A DNA stretch of 64,000 nucleotides from DATBGZ01 sp036557785 (GTDB lineage: Bacteria > Actinomycetota > Actinomycetes > Mycobacteriales > Micromonosporaceae). Position numbers and translations under genes: made by a program. Shown piece by piece: positions 30,995-39,174 of this stretch. Each line of letters starts with the position of its first letter. Positions within the stretch are counted from its first letter, which is position 1. The notes below the pieces were generated by a model, which made no database searches, was not told where the DNA came from, and saw only the letters and a list, made by a program, of their open reading frames with translations. The stretch is taken from assembly GCA_036557785.1 (NCBI GenBank), contig DATBGZ010000096.1, positions 52,284-116,283 of the forward strand, in the 5' to 3' direction.

Positions 30995-32434
30995 ATGACG
31001 TTCGAGGGGCCGACCGACCTCTACATCGGCGGGGCGTGGCGGGCCAGCGGGGACGGCTCTCGGTTCGACGTGAACGACCCGGCCACGGGCTCGGCGATCA
31101 CGACGGTGGCGAACGCGACGGTCGAGGATGGCCTCGCCGCCGTCGCGGCGGCACACGCGGCGGCGCCTGGCTGGGCGGCCACCGCACCCCGGCACCGGGG
31201 CGAGATCCTGCGCCGGGCCTTCGCGCTCATGACCGAACGAGCGGAGACGATCGCGCGGCTCATGGTCGCCGAGAACGGCAAGGCACTGCCCGACGCCCGG
31301 GGCGAGGTGGCCTACGCGGCCGAGTTCTTCCGTTGGTTCAGCGAGGAGGCCGTACGGCTGAACGGCTCCATCTCGACTGCCCCGTCGGGCGCGAACCGGA
31401 TCCTCGTGGTGCACCAGCCGGTCGGCGTGAGCGTGCTGGTCACGCCGTGGAACTTCCCCGCCGCGATGGCAACCCGCAAGATCGGTCCCGCCCTGGCGGC
31501 CGGCTGTCCGGTGATCCTCAAGCCGGCGAGCGAGACGCCACTGACCGCTCTGTTGCTCGCCCAACTGCTCGCGGAGGCGGGCGTGCCCGACGGCGTGGTC
31601 AACGTGCTGCCGTCGACGCGCTCCGGCACGGTCGTCGGCGCGATGCTGCAGGACGCGCGCGTGCGCAAGCTCTCCTTCACCGGCTCCACCGAGGTCGGAC
31701 GCATCCTGCTCGCCCAGGCCGCGCAGTGCGTGGTGAATACCTCGATGGAGCTGGGCGGCAACGCACCCTTCGTGGTCTTCGCCGACGCCGATCTCGACGC
31801 CGCGGTCGAGGGCGCCATGGTGGCGAAGATGCGTAACGCCGGCGAGGCGTGCACGGCCGCCAACCGCTTCTATGTGCAGGCCCCGGTCGCCGACGAGTTC
31901 GCCCGCCGGCTGGCCACCGCGATGGGCGGGCTGCGGGTCGGGCCGGGCCTCGCCGAGGGCGTACAGGTCGGGCCGTTGGTGAACGCGGCCACCCGGGACA
32001 AGGTCGACCACCTCGTCCGCTCCACGGTGGCAGTGGGAGCGACGGTGCTCACAGGAGGCGAGCCCGCCACCGGGCCCGGGTTCTTCTACCCGCCCACGGT
32101 GCTCGCTGCCGTGCCCAAGGACGCGCCCGTGCTCCGGGAGGAGATCTTCGGCCCCGTCGCCCCGGTCGTGCCGTTCGACACCGAGGAGGAGGCCGTACGG
32201 CTGGCGAACGCGACCGAGTTCGGCTTGGTGTCCTATGTGTACACGAAAGACCTCGCCCGGGGTCTGCGGGTCGCCGAGGCGATCGAGTCGGGGATGGTCG
32301 GCATCAACCGGGGGCTCGTCTCCGACCCGGCCGCTCCCTTCGGCGGCGTGAAGCAGAGCGGCATCGGGCGCGAGGGCGGTCACGACGGACTGCTCGAGTT
32401 CACCGAGTCCAAGTACATCGCCGCGAACTGGTAA
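30995..32434 (+). CDS. NAD(P)-dependent aldehyde dehydrogenase (succinate-semialdehyde dehydrogenase type)
   Basis: 479 residues. Motifs in order: TPWNFPAAMATRKIGPALAA (Asn of the oxyanion hole), FTGSTEVGRILL (cofactor), SMELGGNAPF (catalytic Glu) and GEACTAANRF (catalytic Cys). The closest pattern is the GabD/SSADH branch, but many semialdehydes are possible. It begins 12 bp after LivF with GGGAG before its ATG, so it is probably the last gene of the transport operon, and it likely oxidises an aldehyde made by the catabolic enzymes. Confidence 0.92.
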   Translation: MTFEGPTDLYIGGAWRASGDGSRFDVNDPATGSAITTVANATVEDGLAAVAAAHAAAPGWAATAPRHRGEILRRAFALMTERAETIARLMVAENGKALPDARGEVAYAAEFFRWFSEEAVRLNGSISTAPSGANRILVVHQPVGVSVLVTPWNFPAAMATRKIGPALAAGCPVILKPASETPLTALLLAQLLAEAGVPDGVVNVLPSTRSGTVVGAMLQDARVRKLSFTGSTEVGRILLAQAAQCVVNTSMELGGNAPFVVFADADLDAAVEGAMVAKMRNAGEACTAANRFYVQAPVADEFARRLATAMGGLRVGPGLAEGVQVGPLVNAATRDKVDHLVRSTVAVGATVLTGGEPATGPGFFYPPTVLAAVPKDAPVLREEIFGPVAPVVPFDTEEEAVRLANATEFGLVSYVYTKDLARGLRVAEAIESGMVGINRGLVSDPAAPFGGVKQSGIGREGGHDGLLEFTESKYIAANW

Positions 32435-32497
32435 CGGTCGCTGCCGCGCCGCGGTAGCCCGTACGGTCGCGCCCGGCCGTACGGGTACGGTGTGCGC

Positions 32498-33505
32498 GTG
32501 AGCCCCCTGCGGATCGGCATCCTCGGCGCGGCGCGCATCGCCCCGTCCGCTCTCGTCAAGCCCGCCCGGCAGACCCCCGGTGTGGTGGTGGCCGCGGTCG
32601 CGGCACGCGATCCCGACCGCGCCCGGCGGTTCGCCCGCAGGCACGGCATCGCCGGCGTACGGGGCTCGTACGAGCAGCTCGTCACCGACCCGGACATCGA
32701 CGCGGTCTACAACCCGCTGCCCAACGGATTGCATGCACAGTGGACGGTCCGGGCGTTGGCCGCCGGCAAGCACGTGCTCTGCGAGAAACCGTTCGCCGCG
32801 AACGCGGACGAGGCTCGGTCGGCGGCCGCGGCGCAGCGGGCCGCCGAGCAGGCGCATGGGGGACCCGTGGTCGTGATGGAGGCGTTCCACTACCGCTACC
32901 ACCCGTTGCTGGCCCGGGTGCGCGAGCTTGCGGCCGGCCTGGGCCCACTGCGCAGGGTCGAGGCGAGCATGTGCTTCCCGCTGCCGAGGTTCCGTGACAT
33001 CCGTTACCAGTTCGAGCTCGCCGGCGGGGCGCTCATGGACGCCGGCTGCTACGCCCTGCACGTCCTGCGCCATGCCGTGCCGGGCAGCGGTGAGCCCGAG
33101 GTGATCGGCGCCAAGGCGAAGCTGCTGGGCCGGGACCCACGGATCGACCGCGCGATGGCGGTCGATGTGCGCTATCCGGACGGCGCGACCGGGCGGGCCC
33201 GCACGTCGATGTGGTCGAGCACGCTGCTGAGCATCACCGCCCGAGTGGTGGGCGAGCGCGGTGAGGTGCGGGTCTTCAACTTCGCCGCGCCACAGGTGTA
33301 CCACCGACTGACGTCCATTGTGGACGGGAAACGCCGGAGGGAGCACGTGGCCGGGGGCGCGACCTACACCTATCAGCTGCGGGCGTTCCTCGCCGCCGTC
33401 AACGGCGACCCGTCGGCGAACCTCACCCCGCCGGCCGACTCGATCGCCACCATGAACCTCATCGATGCCGCCTACGACGCCGCCGGCCTACCCCGTCGCG
33501 GCTGA
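32498..33505 (+). CDS. Gfo/Idh/MocA-family oxidoreductase
   Basis: 335 residues. N-terminal Rossmann fold (RIGILGAARIAPSALVKPAR), the conserved CEKP Lys-Pro motif (HVLCEKPFAAN near 98-108) and the C-terminal domain with MEAFHYRYHPLL and GGALMDAGCYALHVLR. Members are NAD(P)-dependent dehydrogenases of sugars or inositols, or diol dehydrogenases. GTG at 32498 is preceded after 6 nt by TACGGT (32486-32491), consistent with a leaderless transcript separate from the transport operon. Substrate unknown. Confidence 0.9.
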   Translation: MSPLRIGILGAARIAPSALVKPARQTPGVVVAAVAARDPDRARRFARRHGIAGVRGSYEQLVTDPDIDAVYNPLPNGLHAQWTVRALAAGKHVLCEKPFAANADEARSAAAAQRAAEQAHGGPVVVMEAFHYRYHPLLARVRELAAGLGPLRRVEASMCFPLPRFRDIRYQFELAGGALMDAGCYALHVLRHAVPGSGEPEVIGAKAKLLGRDPRIDRAMAVDVRYPDGATGRARTSMWSSTLLSITARVVGERGEVRVFNFAAPQVYHRLTSIVDGKRRREHVAGGATYTYQLRAFLAAVNGDPSANLTPPADSIATMNLIDAAYDAAGLPRRG

Positions 33506-33523
33506 TCCATCGGTATTAATGTT

Positions 33524-33571
33524 AGGAAGGGCACCTTGCCAGACGCTCACGGTTAGGAAGGTGCCCTTCCT
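33524..33571. terminator. Bidirectional hairpin, GTTAGGAAGG-type element
   Basis: 14-bp perfect stem, AGGAAGGGCACCTT (33524-33537) with AAGGTGCCCTTCCT (33558-33571), in the 73-bp gap between convergent genes. The decamer GTTAGGAAGG also occurs twice in direct orientation (33521 and 33552). Elements of this look are frequent between genes in Micromonospora relatives, as I remember them; here it should terminate both transcripts. Confidence 0.8.
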
Positions 33572-33578
33572 CGCACCG

Positions 33579-34595
33579 TCACCCGAGGGCCGCGAGCGCG
33601 GCGATGGCCGAGCCGCGGGCGCCGGCCATGTCCAGGTCGGGCACGACGGCGAACTCGACCACCGTGCGCTGCTCGGCACGCAGGTTCGTGGCCCTGGCGA
33701 CGGTGGCCAAGTACCACTCGCGGAACGCGGGCGCCGCCTCGACCACGCCGCCGCCGACGAAGTACGCGTCGGGATCGGTGAAGTTTGACGCGATCGTGCA
33801 GAGCAAACCGAGCGCTCGAGCCTGCTGGTCGAAGATCTTCAAGGCCAGCTCGTCGCCGCGCTCACCGAGCCCACGTACCGCCCGCGCGGCACGGTCGGGG
33901 TCGACGCCCTGCAGCTCGTGGGCCGGGTAGCGGGTCAGCCAGTAGGGCAGCAGATTGTTGCGGATGCCGGTCAGCGAGGCGTAGCTCTCCACATCGCCGC
34001 TCTGCCCGCAGTTGCACAGGGGCACCGGTTGGTCCGGCTCGAGCAACGGCTGGGTGGGCAGGAGCACGTGCCCGAGCTCGGCCGCCATGCCGGTCGCGCC
34101 GGTGACGAGCCGGCCGCGCTCGACCAGACCGCCGCCAAGGCCCGTGCCGACGATCGCCGAGACCGACGAGCGCAGTCCGGCACCGACCCCGAAGTGACGC
34201 ACGTGGGCGTAGAGCGCCGCGGCATTGGCGTCGTTGTTGTAGACCACCGCAACGTTCAGGCGGGCCTGCAGCGCGGCGCGTACGTCGAATCCGCGCCATC
34301 CGGGGTGCACGAAGTTCGTCGATCCACGGGAGGAGATCACGCCGTCGGCGCTCGCCGGCCCCGGGGTGTCCAGCCCCACGGCCCGCACCGCCGAACGCTC
34401 CACCGAGACCAGGGCCAGCACCGTGTCCAGCGCCTCCACCAGCGCGTCGACCGCCACGACCGGCCCCTCGGTCACCCGGCTCGGGACCTCGACGAGCCGG
34501 TCCACGAGGAAGCGGCCCTCCGGCGTCATCACCGTCGCGTTGTTCGCGGTCCCGCCGTTGTCGAGACCGACGATGACCCCTTCCGTGACCGCCAC
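33579..34595 (-). CDS. ROK-family sugar kinase or regulator-like protein
   Basis: 338 residues. IVGLDNGGTANNATVM is the ATP-phosphate loop (DxGGT), NNDANAAALYAH the catalytic Asp region, and GTGLGGGLVERGRL the second phosphate loop. A shortened ROK zinc motif is visible as CNCGQSGDVESYAS (family CxCGxxGCxE), with the third Cys replaced by Asp. It probably phosphorylates a hexose or N-acetyl-sugar; there is no N-terminal helix-turn-helix. GTG at 34595 follows TAAACT (34607-34602) by 6 nt: leaderless. Confidence 0.88.
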   Translation of the reverse strand: MAVTEGVIVGLDNGGTANNATVMTPEGRFLVDRLVEVPSRVTEGPVVAVDALVEALDTVLALVSVERSAVRAVGLDTPGPASADGVISSRGSTNFVHPGWRGFDVRAALQARLNVAVVYNNDANAAALYAHVRHFGVGAGLRSSVSAIVGTGLGGGLVERGRLVTGATGMAAELGHVLLPTQPLLEPDQPVPLCNCGQSGDVESYASLTGIRNNLLPYWLTRYPAHELQGVDPDRAARAVRGLGERGDELALKIFDQQARALGLLCTIASNFTDPDAYFVGGGVVEAAPAFREWYLATVARATNLRAEQRTVVEFAVVPDLDMAGARGSAIAALAALG

Positions 34596-34817
34596 GGCCG
34601 CAGTTTAGGCCACAGATCTTGCCCGCGGGTCGATCACGGACAACCTGGGCCACACCATCGTGATATCCCGAGCGACGACACGAGGCGTGTTCCCGTTGCC
34701 GGCGGCGCGGATGCACCTCGGTGCTGCTGACGCCTGCTCGGCAATGCTGACGATGGCGACGGTCGTCGATACGATCCTTCGGTGGCCGAGACCGGCATGG
34801 TGACCTAACATCTGCAC

Positions 34818-35237
34818 GTGGCGACGATCGAGGATCTGACAAATGCTGAACAGTCCTGGGTCGACGCGAATCTCGCCATCCTGCGCGAGGCGGGTGTCGA
34901 TGTCGCGGATCCCGCCTCGCTGGGTGCCTTCTACGATCAGCTGCTGGCGGACTGGCTCACCCGGCCCGAGCAGGACCGCTCCGACCCGAACTCTCTGATC
35001 AATATGATTGGCATCGGCCTGGGTCAGTGCATCGTCGATCGCTGTGGTCTGCGCTGGGTCGTCGCCACGGACGACGGCGGAACGGAGCTCGCGCTGCACA
35101 GAATCGCGAACAACGTGCTCGTCTATCCAGCCAACGCGGTTGCCAAACGCTGGGTCGCCCGATCATCGGGATTCATCCCTGCCTTTGTCGACGCGACTAC
35201 GTCAAGGGTCGAGGGCCTGTCGTCGGCGGATGGCTGA
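34818..35237 (+). CDS. DUF3806-domain protein
   Basis: 139 residues. The pattern IGIGLGQCIVDRCGLRWVVA, DDGGTELALH and NVLVYPANAVAKRW matches DUF3806, a domain of unknown function in cytoplasmic proteins. No signal peptide or membrane helix. GTG start; TAACAT (34806-34811) ends 6 nt before it, and no ribosome site is present, so leaderless. Divergent from the ROK gene; the 222-bp region between holds both promoters. Confidence 0.85.
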   Translation: MATIEDLTNAEQSWVDANLAILREAGVDVADPASLGAFYDQLLADWLTRPEQDRSDPNSLINMIGIGLGQCIVDRCGLRWVVATDDGGTELALHRIANNVLVYPANAVAKRWVARSSGFIPAFVDATTSRVEGLSSADG

Positions 35238-35316
35238 CGCGCCCCGCGATCGAGGCTCTGCCGGCGGCCGACCGGATGAATCGACGCTCATCTCGACGCG
35301 CTCGGGCGGGACGTGG

Positions 35317-35667
35317 TCAACTGCTCGCGTCCCGATGGGCCTGCAGTGCGGAGCGGCGCTCGGCATTGACGCGACGACCCCGGCGCCACGTCGCTCGGAG
35401 CAGCGCCCAGAACACCGACCCTGCGATGGCGGTCAGGACGAGCATGACCCACAGCGGGGTCGTGAAGTGGAAAACGAGCCAGTTGAACTGAACCGACTCG
35501 CGGTTCTGCGCGATCAGCAGGGCCGTGGCGAGGGCGACGATGGCGCCCAGAAGCGTCGCGGTCCACATCCGCCGGCGGCTGGACTTCAGTTCGCGGGTGA
35601 TGACGGCCGCGGACTCGGGAGCCGCGTTGGTGTTCGGTTGCGGCGACTGCATGCCATCGTCGGTCAT
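35317..35667 (-). CDS. LapA-domain (DUF1049) membrane protein
   Basis: 116 residues: a polar N-terminus, a first helix (MWTATLLGAIVALATALLIA), NRESVQFNWLVFHFTTPLWV, and a second helix ending in a basic tail (TWRRGRRVN). The AQNxxxVxFNWL-F-PLW pattern is that of the LapA/DUF1049 family; Gram-negative members help lipopolysaccharide assembly, and actinobacterial ones have no known role. ATG at 35667; longer in-frame readings cross the tRNA promoter region and are rejected. Confidence 0.85.
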   Translation of the reverse strand: MTDDGMQSPQPNTNAAPESAAVITRELKSSRRRMWTATLLGAIVALATALLIAQNRESVQFNWLVFHFTTPLWVMLVLTAIAGSVFWALLRATWRRGRRVNAERRSALQAHRDASS

Positions 35668-35790
35668 GGCGCATCGACCTTCCGCTGCTCGCCTGGACGA
35701 TCCTGGTCGTCTTCCCTGATTCTGTCGCAAACGGACGCGGCGCGACCGAACATCCGGACAAGCCGTACGGACCTGCGCGGAGCCACCCTG

Positions 35791-35866
35791 TGGTGGCCCC
35801 GGCGCGATTCGAACGCGCGACACCCGCTTTAGGAGAGCGGTGCTCTATCCCCTGAGCTACGAGGCC
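35791..35866 (-). tRNA. tRNA-Arg(CCT)
   Basis: A 76-nt cloverleaf on the minus strand. Acceptor stem GGCCTCG (35866-35860) pairs with CGGGGCC including one T-G pair; the discriminator is A and the CCA end is encoded (35793-35791). D-loop AGCTCAGGGGATAGAGC, anticodon stem CCGCT/AGCGG with loop CTCCTAA, and T-arm TTCGAATC with GCGCG/CGCGC stem are all standard. The anticodon CCT reads AGG codons. No integrase or partial duplicate of its 3' end is seen nearby. Confidence 0.97.
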
Positions 35867-35938
35867 AGCGACCATGAGTCTACGGACGTGCCCGTACGGG
35901 TGGCGACCGCGTTACCCCGAACCGTACGGGAGGTACTC

Positions 35939-36301
35939 GTGATAGGCCAGCTCAGCGGGTTCGCCCTGGAGTGCCCCGATCCGGCCGCTCTGGCGGCGTT
36001 CTATGCCGAGGTCACCGGGGCGCCGCTGGTCCACTCCTCGCCACAGTGGTGCTCGCTCGAGCTTCGCGACGGCCTGCACCTGTCGTTCCAGCGCTCAGCG
36101 GACTACCGGCCGCCAACCTGGCCCGACCCCCACTCGTCCATGCAGTACCACCTGCACGTCCGGGTCGCCGATCTGGACGAGGCGGAAGCCGCGGTCCTCG
36201 CGCTCGGCGCCACGCGACTACCCGCACAGCCCTCGCCCGACTCGGCCAGGGTCGTGGCCGACCCCGCCGGCCACCCTTTCTGTCTTGTCCCCGCCCGCTG
36301 A
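35939..36301 (+). CDS. VOC-superfamily (glyoxalase/dioxygenase-fold) protein
   Basis: 120 residues: one VOC module pair with LSGFALECPDPAALAAFYAEVTGAPL at the start, MQYHLHVRVADLDEAEAAVLALGA in the middle and VVADPAGHPFCLVPAR at the end. This single-domain glyoxalase_6-like form is abundant in actinobacteria and often has no known substrate. GTG with GGGAGG (35928-35933) 5 nt upstream; the in-frame extension into the tRNA is rejected. Convergent with the MBL gene, 9 bp apart. Confidence 0.88.
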   Translation: MIGQLSGFALECPDPAALAAFYAEVTGAPLVHSSPQWCSLELRDGLHLSFQRSADYRPPTWPDPHSSMQYHLHVRVADLDEAEAAVLALGATRLPAQPSPDSARVVADPAGHPFCLVPAR

Positions 36302-36310
36302 ACGGCCGTC

Positions 36311-36901
36311 TCAGAGCTCGGTGCCCGGGGCCAGGTAGCGGTACTGCGGGTTGGTGTTGCCGAGCCACGCACTCGTGGCGGCAAGCCCCCGATCGTTGAG
36401 CTGGGCCTCGTGGATGCCGATCGCGACCTTCGGGTCGACCGAGCGTACGAACTCGATCGCCTCATGGGTCTTCAGCCACGAGCCCTGCATCGGCACGAGC
36501 AGGGTCGCGACCGGCATCGGCGGCACATGCACCGAGTCACCCGGGTGGTAGAGATCCTCCACCAGGTACCCGAGGTGCGCGCAGTCCGGTCGTCCACTGT
36601 AGATCGTCGCGTGCGCCGCGCCGACGGCGGTGACGCTGAAACCCGCGACGTCCAACGTCTGGCCGGCACTCAGCGCCGTCGGGCTCAGGCCGGGTAGGTC
36701 CGCGCCCGCGGGTGCGTAGACCGGAACACCGAGCCCCGCCAGCCGCAGGGCGTCGACGTGGTCGCCGTGTTCGTGGGTGACGAGCACCGCGTCGGCGCCC
36801 TGCAACGCCGAGGGCTCGCTCCACGCGCCGGGGTCGATGACCAGGACCGCGCCGTCCTTCTCGAGCCGTACGCACGAGTGGGTGTACTTGACGACCTTCA
36901 C
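36311..36901 (-). CDS. MBL-fold metal-dependent hydrolase (UlaG-like)
   Basis: 196 residues. The metallo-beta-lactamase motif THEHGDHVD is near residue 42, with earlier KYTHSCVRLEKDGAVLVIDPG and a later HLGYLVEDLYHPGDS, as in the UlaG-like branch that hydrolyses lactones or phosphodiesters. GTG start at 36901. The only ribosome-site sequence, GGAGG (36924-36920), is better placed for a four-codon out-of-frame mini-ORF (36912-36898) whose TGA overlaps the GTG, so translation may be coupled. A promoter-like TTGACC, 17 nt, TGAACT lies at 36978-36950. Confidence 0.88.
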   Translation of the reverse strand: MKVVKYTHSCVRLEKDGAVLVIDPGAWSEPSALQGADAVLVTHEHGDHVDALRLAGLGVPVYAPAGADLPGLSPTALSAGQTLDVAGFSVTAVGAAHATIYSGRPDCAHLGYLVEDLYHPGDSVHVPPMPVATLLVPMQGSWLKTHEAIEFVRSVDPKVAIGIHEAQLNDRGLAATSAWLGNTNPQYRYLAPGTEL

Positions 36902-36949
36902 GCCCGCATCATCGCAGATCCTCCGCGCGCGAAGGGGGCCAGCGCCGGC

Positions 36950-36978
36950 AGTTCACGCGTCCGTCGACCTGGGGTCAA
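36950..36978 (-). promoter_or_regulatory. Candidate promoter of the MBL-fold gene
   Basis: On the minus strand TTGACC (36978-36973), 17 bases, then TGAACT (36955-36950). Transcription would begin near 36943, giving a leader of about 40 nt that includes the mini-ORF at 36912-36898. Confidence 0.4.
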
Positions 36979-37072
36979 CCAACTCGGGTCCGTCAGCCTC
37001 ACCCCTGGCATGCCCCGGCCGAAGGCAGCAGTCCAGGTTGGACAGATAGGGTGCCATTCGCACCCGCGCCGA

Positions 37073-37750
37073 TCAGCCGGACACCGCACCACCCGCTGGC
37101 CGACTTCGTCTCCGGGTCGGACTGGTAGCACCCGTTCGGGGGCGGCCGGGGCTGCTCGGCGGCTGCCGCAGTCCGGCCAACGCCGCCTGTACCGACAGGC
37201 GCCAGGTCTGCCGTGCCGTGGCCTCGTCGCCGAGGATGCCGCGCAACTCCAGCGAGGCGAGGCCGTGGACGAGGGCGAAGAGGAAACGACCGACATCGAA
37301 CTCAGTCCGACCCGGAAAGAGCCCCGCGTCCAGGCACCGGCGTACGGTCTGCAGGACCCGGTCGAAGCTGCGGTACACCAGCGAGAAGATCGGGTCGGCC
37401 GGATCCGCATTGTCTCGAATCTCATCGATGAATACGGCGTAGAGGTTCGGCTTTTCCAACGCGGCCGCCCGGTACCCGAACGCGAGATCCACGATCTCCG
37501 CCACCGGGTCGTCGCGCTCGGGAACCTCTTCATGGCGGCGTCGCATGGTCTCGGCCACGTCGGCTGACAGCGCCCGCAGCAGCCCCTCCTTGTCGCCGAA
37601 GAGGCTGTACACCGCACGGGTCGTGGTCCCCACCTCGTCGGCGACCCGGCGCACGCTCACGGCCGGCCGGCCCTCGCGACTGAGCAGTTCCGCGGCGGCC
37701 GCCAGCAACGCGGCCCGCGTCTGCTCTCCGTGCTCTCTGCGGCGGCCCAC
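37073..37750 (-). CDS. TetR-family transcriptional repressor
   Basis: 225 residues. N-terminal TetR helix-turn-helix: RAALLAAAAELLSREGRPAV, then VRRVADEVGTTTRAVYSLFGDKEGLL. The C-terminal part resembles the WHG/TetR_C domain (YAVFIDEIRDNADP; FDVGRFLFALVHGLASLELRG) and ends in a disordered basic tail. GTG at 37750; a TAAGAT (37764-37759) lies 8 nt upstream. It is divergent from the FAD-dependent oxidoreductase across a palindrome that probably serves both genes; ligand unknown. Confidence 0.92.
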   Translation of the reverse strand: MGRRREHGEQTRAALLAAAAELLSREGRPAVSVRRVADEVGTTTRAVYSLFGDKEGLLRALSADVAETMRRRHEEVPERDDPVAEIVDLAFGYRAAALEKPNLYAVFIDEIRDNADPADPIFSLVYRSFDRVLQTVRRCLDAGLFPGRTEFDVGRFLFALVHGLASLELRGILGDEATARQTWRLSVQAALAGLRQPPSSPGRPRTGATSPTRRRSRPAGGAVSG

Positions 37751-37773
37751 GGTTGTGCATCTTACCGTGACAG

Positions 37774-37793
37774 CGTTACGATACGCCGTAACG
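37774..37793. promoter_or_regulatory. Palindromic operator between tetR and FAD-oxidoreductase genes
   Basis: CGTTACG (37774-37780), six bases, CGTAACG (37787-37793): a perfect 7-bp inverted repeat of TetR-operator size, 24 bp from the tetR start and 29 bp from the divergent ATG. It lies just upstream of the TAAGAT -10 of tetR, so binding should repress tetR and, probably, the neighbour. Confidence 0.7.
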
Positions 37794-37821
37794 TAACAGT
37801 GTGACGAAATCGGAGGCGGGT

Positions 37822-39078
37822 ATGGCGTACGACATCATCGTCGTCGGCGCCCGGGTAGCCGGGGCGAGCACGGCCATGCTGCTGGCGCGGGCCGGGTTGC
37901 GCGTGCTGGTGCTGGACCGGGCTCGGTTCCCCAGCGACACCCTGTCGTCGCATCAGGTGCAGCTGCCCGGCGTCGCCCTGCTCCGCGACTGGGGCCTGCT
38001 CGACGCGGTCCGGGCGGCGGGTACGCCCGCGACATCCGCCGTGGCGTTCGACACCGGCACCTCGGTTCTTCGCGGTGCGTATCTCAGCCACGAGGGCATC
38101 GATGCCATGTACAGTCCACGCAGGACACTGCTCGACCAGATCCTCGTCGATGCGGCTCGTGACGCCGGGGCCGAGGTTCGCGACGGCGTCGTCGTTGATG
38201 GTCTGCTGATCGAGGGCGGCCGGGTGACCGGCGTACAGGTCACACCGAAGGGCTGTCCATCGGAGACGATCCGGGCGACGCTCGTGGTCGGCGCCGATGG
38301 CAAGCACTCGCTGGTCGCCCGCGAGGTCGGCGCGCGGGAGTACCGGACCCGGCCGGCCCAGGCCGCCGCCTGCTACGGGTACTTCGCCGACGTGGCGGGC
38401 AGCACTGCCGCCGAGGTGTACACCCGCCCGGACCGCCTCGTCGGGGTCTGGCCGACCAACGACGGACTCTGGATTGTGTACCTCGCTGTACCGGCGGCGA
38501 GGTTCGACGCGCTGCGCGGCGATCTCGACCGCAACTTCCGTGCCGTCGCTGGCGCGTGCCTGGGCGGCCGGCTCGAGGCCGGGCGCCAGGTCGAGCACCT
38601 GCGTGCGACGTCGGACCTGCCGAACACCATCCGCCAGCCGCACGGGCCAGGCTGGGTCCTCGTCGGCGACGCGGGCCTGGTGATGGACCCGATCACCGGG
38701 CAGGGCATCGGCAACGCCCTGCGCGACGCGACCGTGGCGAGCGAGGCGATCGTCGCGGGCCTCGGCGGCGCCCGGCCGTTGGCCGACGCGCTCCGCGCGT
38801 ACCACCGGGGTCGTGACCGCGCCCGCCGCCCGATGTTCGACCTGACCGTACGGCTCGCCTCGTTTCGACCCGACCCGGCGGGCGAGATCCTCTTTCCCGC
38901 GATCGCGGCCGACCCTCGCCAGGTCAGCCGGTTCTTCGGTGTGCTCGCCGGGACCGTGCCGGTGCCGGAGTTCTTCGCGCCGGCGAACCTTCGCGCGATC
39001 GTCGGCACCCGCGGTCTGGTGCGCATGGCGGCCGCCCGCCTGCGCACGCCCGCAGCCGCAGCCGACGCGAGGGTGTGA
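37822..39078 (+). CDS. FAD-dependent oxidoreductase (geranylgeranyl-reductase/monooxygenase-like)
   Basis: 418 residues with the PHBH-fold motifs: dinucleotide loop YDIIVVGARVAGASTAMLLA (GARVAG in place of GxGxxG), VVGADGKHSLVAREVG, and VGDAGLVMDPITGQGIGNAL. Hydroxylation of an aromatic or saturation of a prenyl chain is possible; no substrate is indicated. ATG at 37822 has CGGAGG 5 nt upstream; the GTG at 37801 is less likely. Controlled, by position, by the adjacent TetR. Confidence 0.88.
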   Translation: MAYDIIVVGARVAGASTAMLLARAGLRVLVLDRARFPSDTLSSHQVQLPGVALLRDWGLLDAVRAAGTPATSAVAFDTGTSVLRGAYLSHEGIDAMYSPRRTLLDQILVDAARDAGAEVRDGVVVDGLLIEGGRVTGVQVTPKGCPSETIRATLVVGADGKHSLVAREVGAREYRTRPAQAAACYGYFADVAGSTAAEVYTRPDRLVGVWPTNDGLWIVYLAVPAARFDALRGDLDRNFRAVAGACLGGRLEAGRQVEHLRATSDLPNTIRQPHGPGWVLVGDAGLVMDPITGQGIGNALRDATVASEAIVAGLGGARPLADALRAYHRGRDRARRPMFDLTVRLASFRPDPAGEILFPAIAADPRQVSRFFGVLAGTVPVPEFFAPANLRAIVGTRGLVRMAAARLRTPAAAADARV

Positions 39079-39174
39079 CGACGCACACGGTGGTGGTGAG
39101 CCTCACGGCGCAGCGAGTCGCCCGCACGCCGGGACGAGGTGGCCGATCACTGACCACGTGGTGACACTGGGCAG

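Noticed and set aside
30890..33346. 818-codon open frame on the - strand
   Set aside because: Antisense to the aldehyde dehydrogenase and Gfo/Idh genes; no recognisable domain.
35791..35866. tRNA-Arg as an integration site
   Set aside because: No integrase, no repeated 3' tRNA end and no change in gene style on either side.
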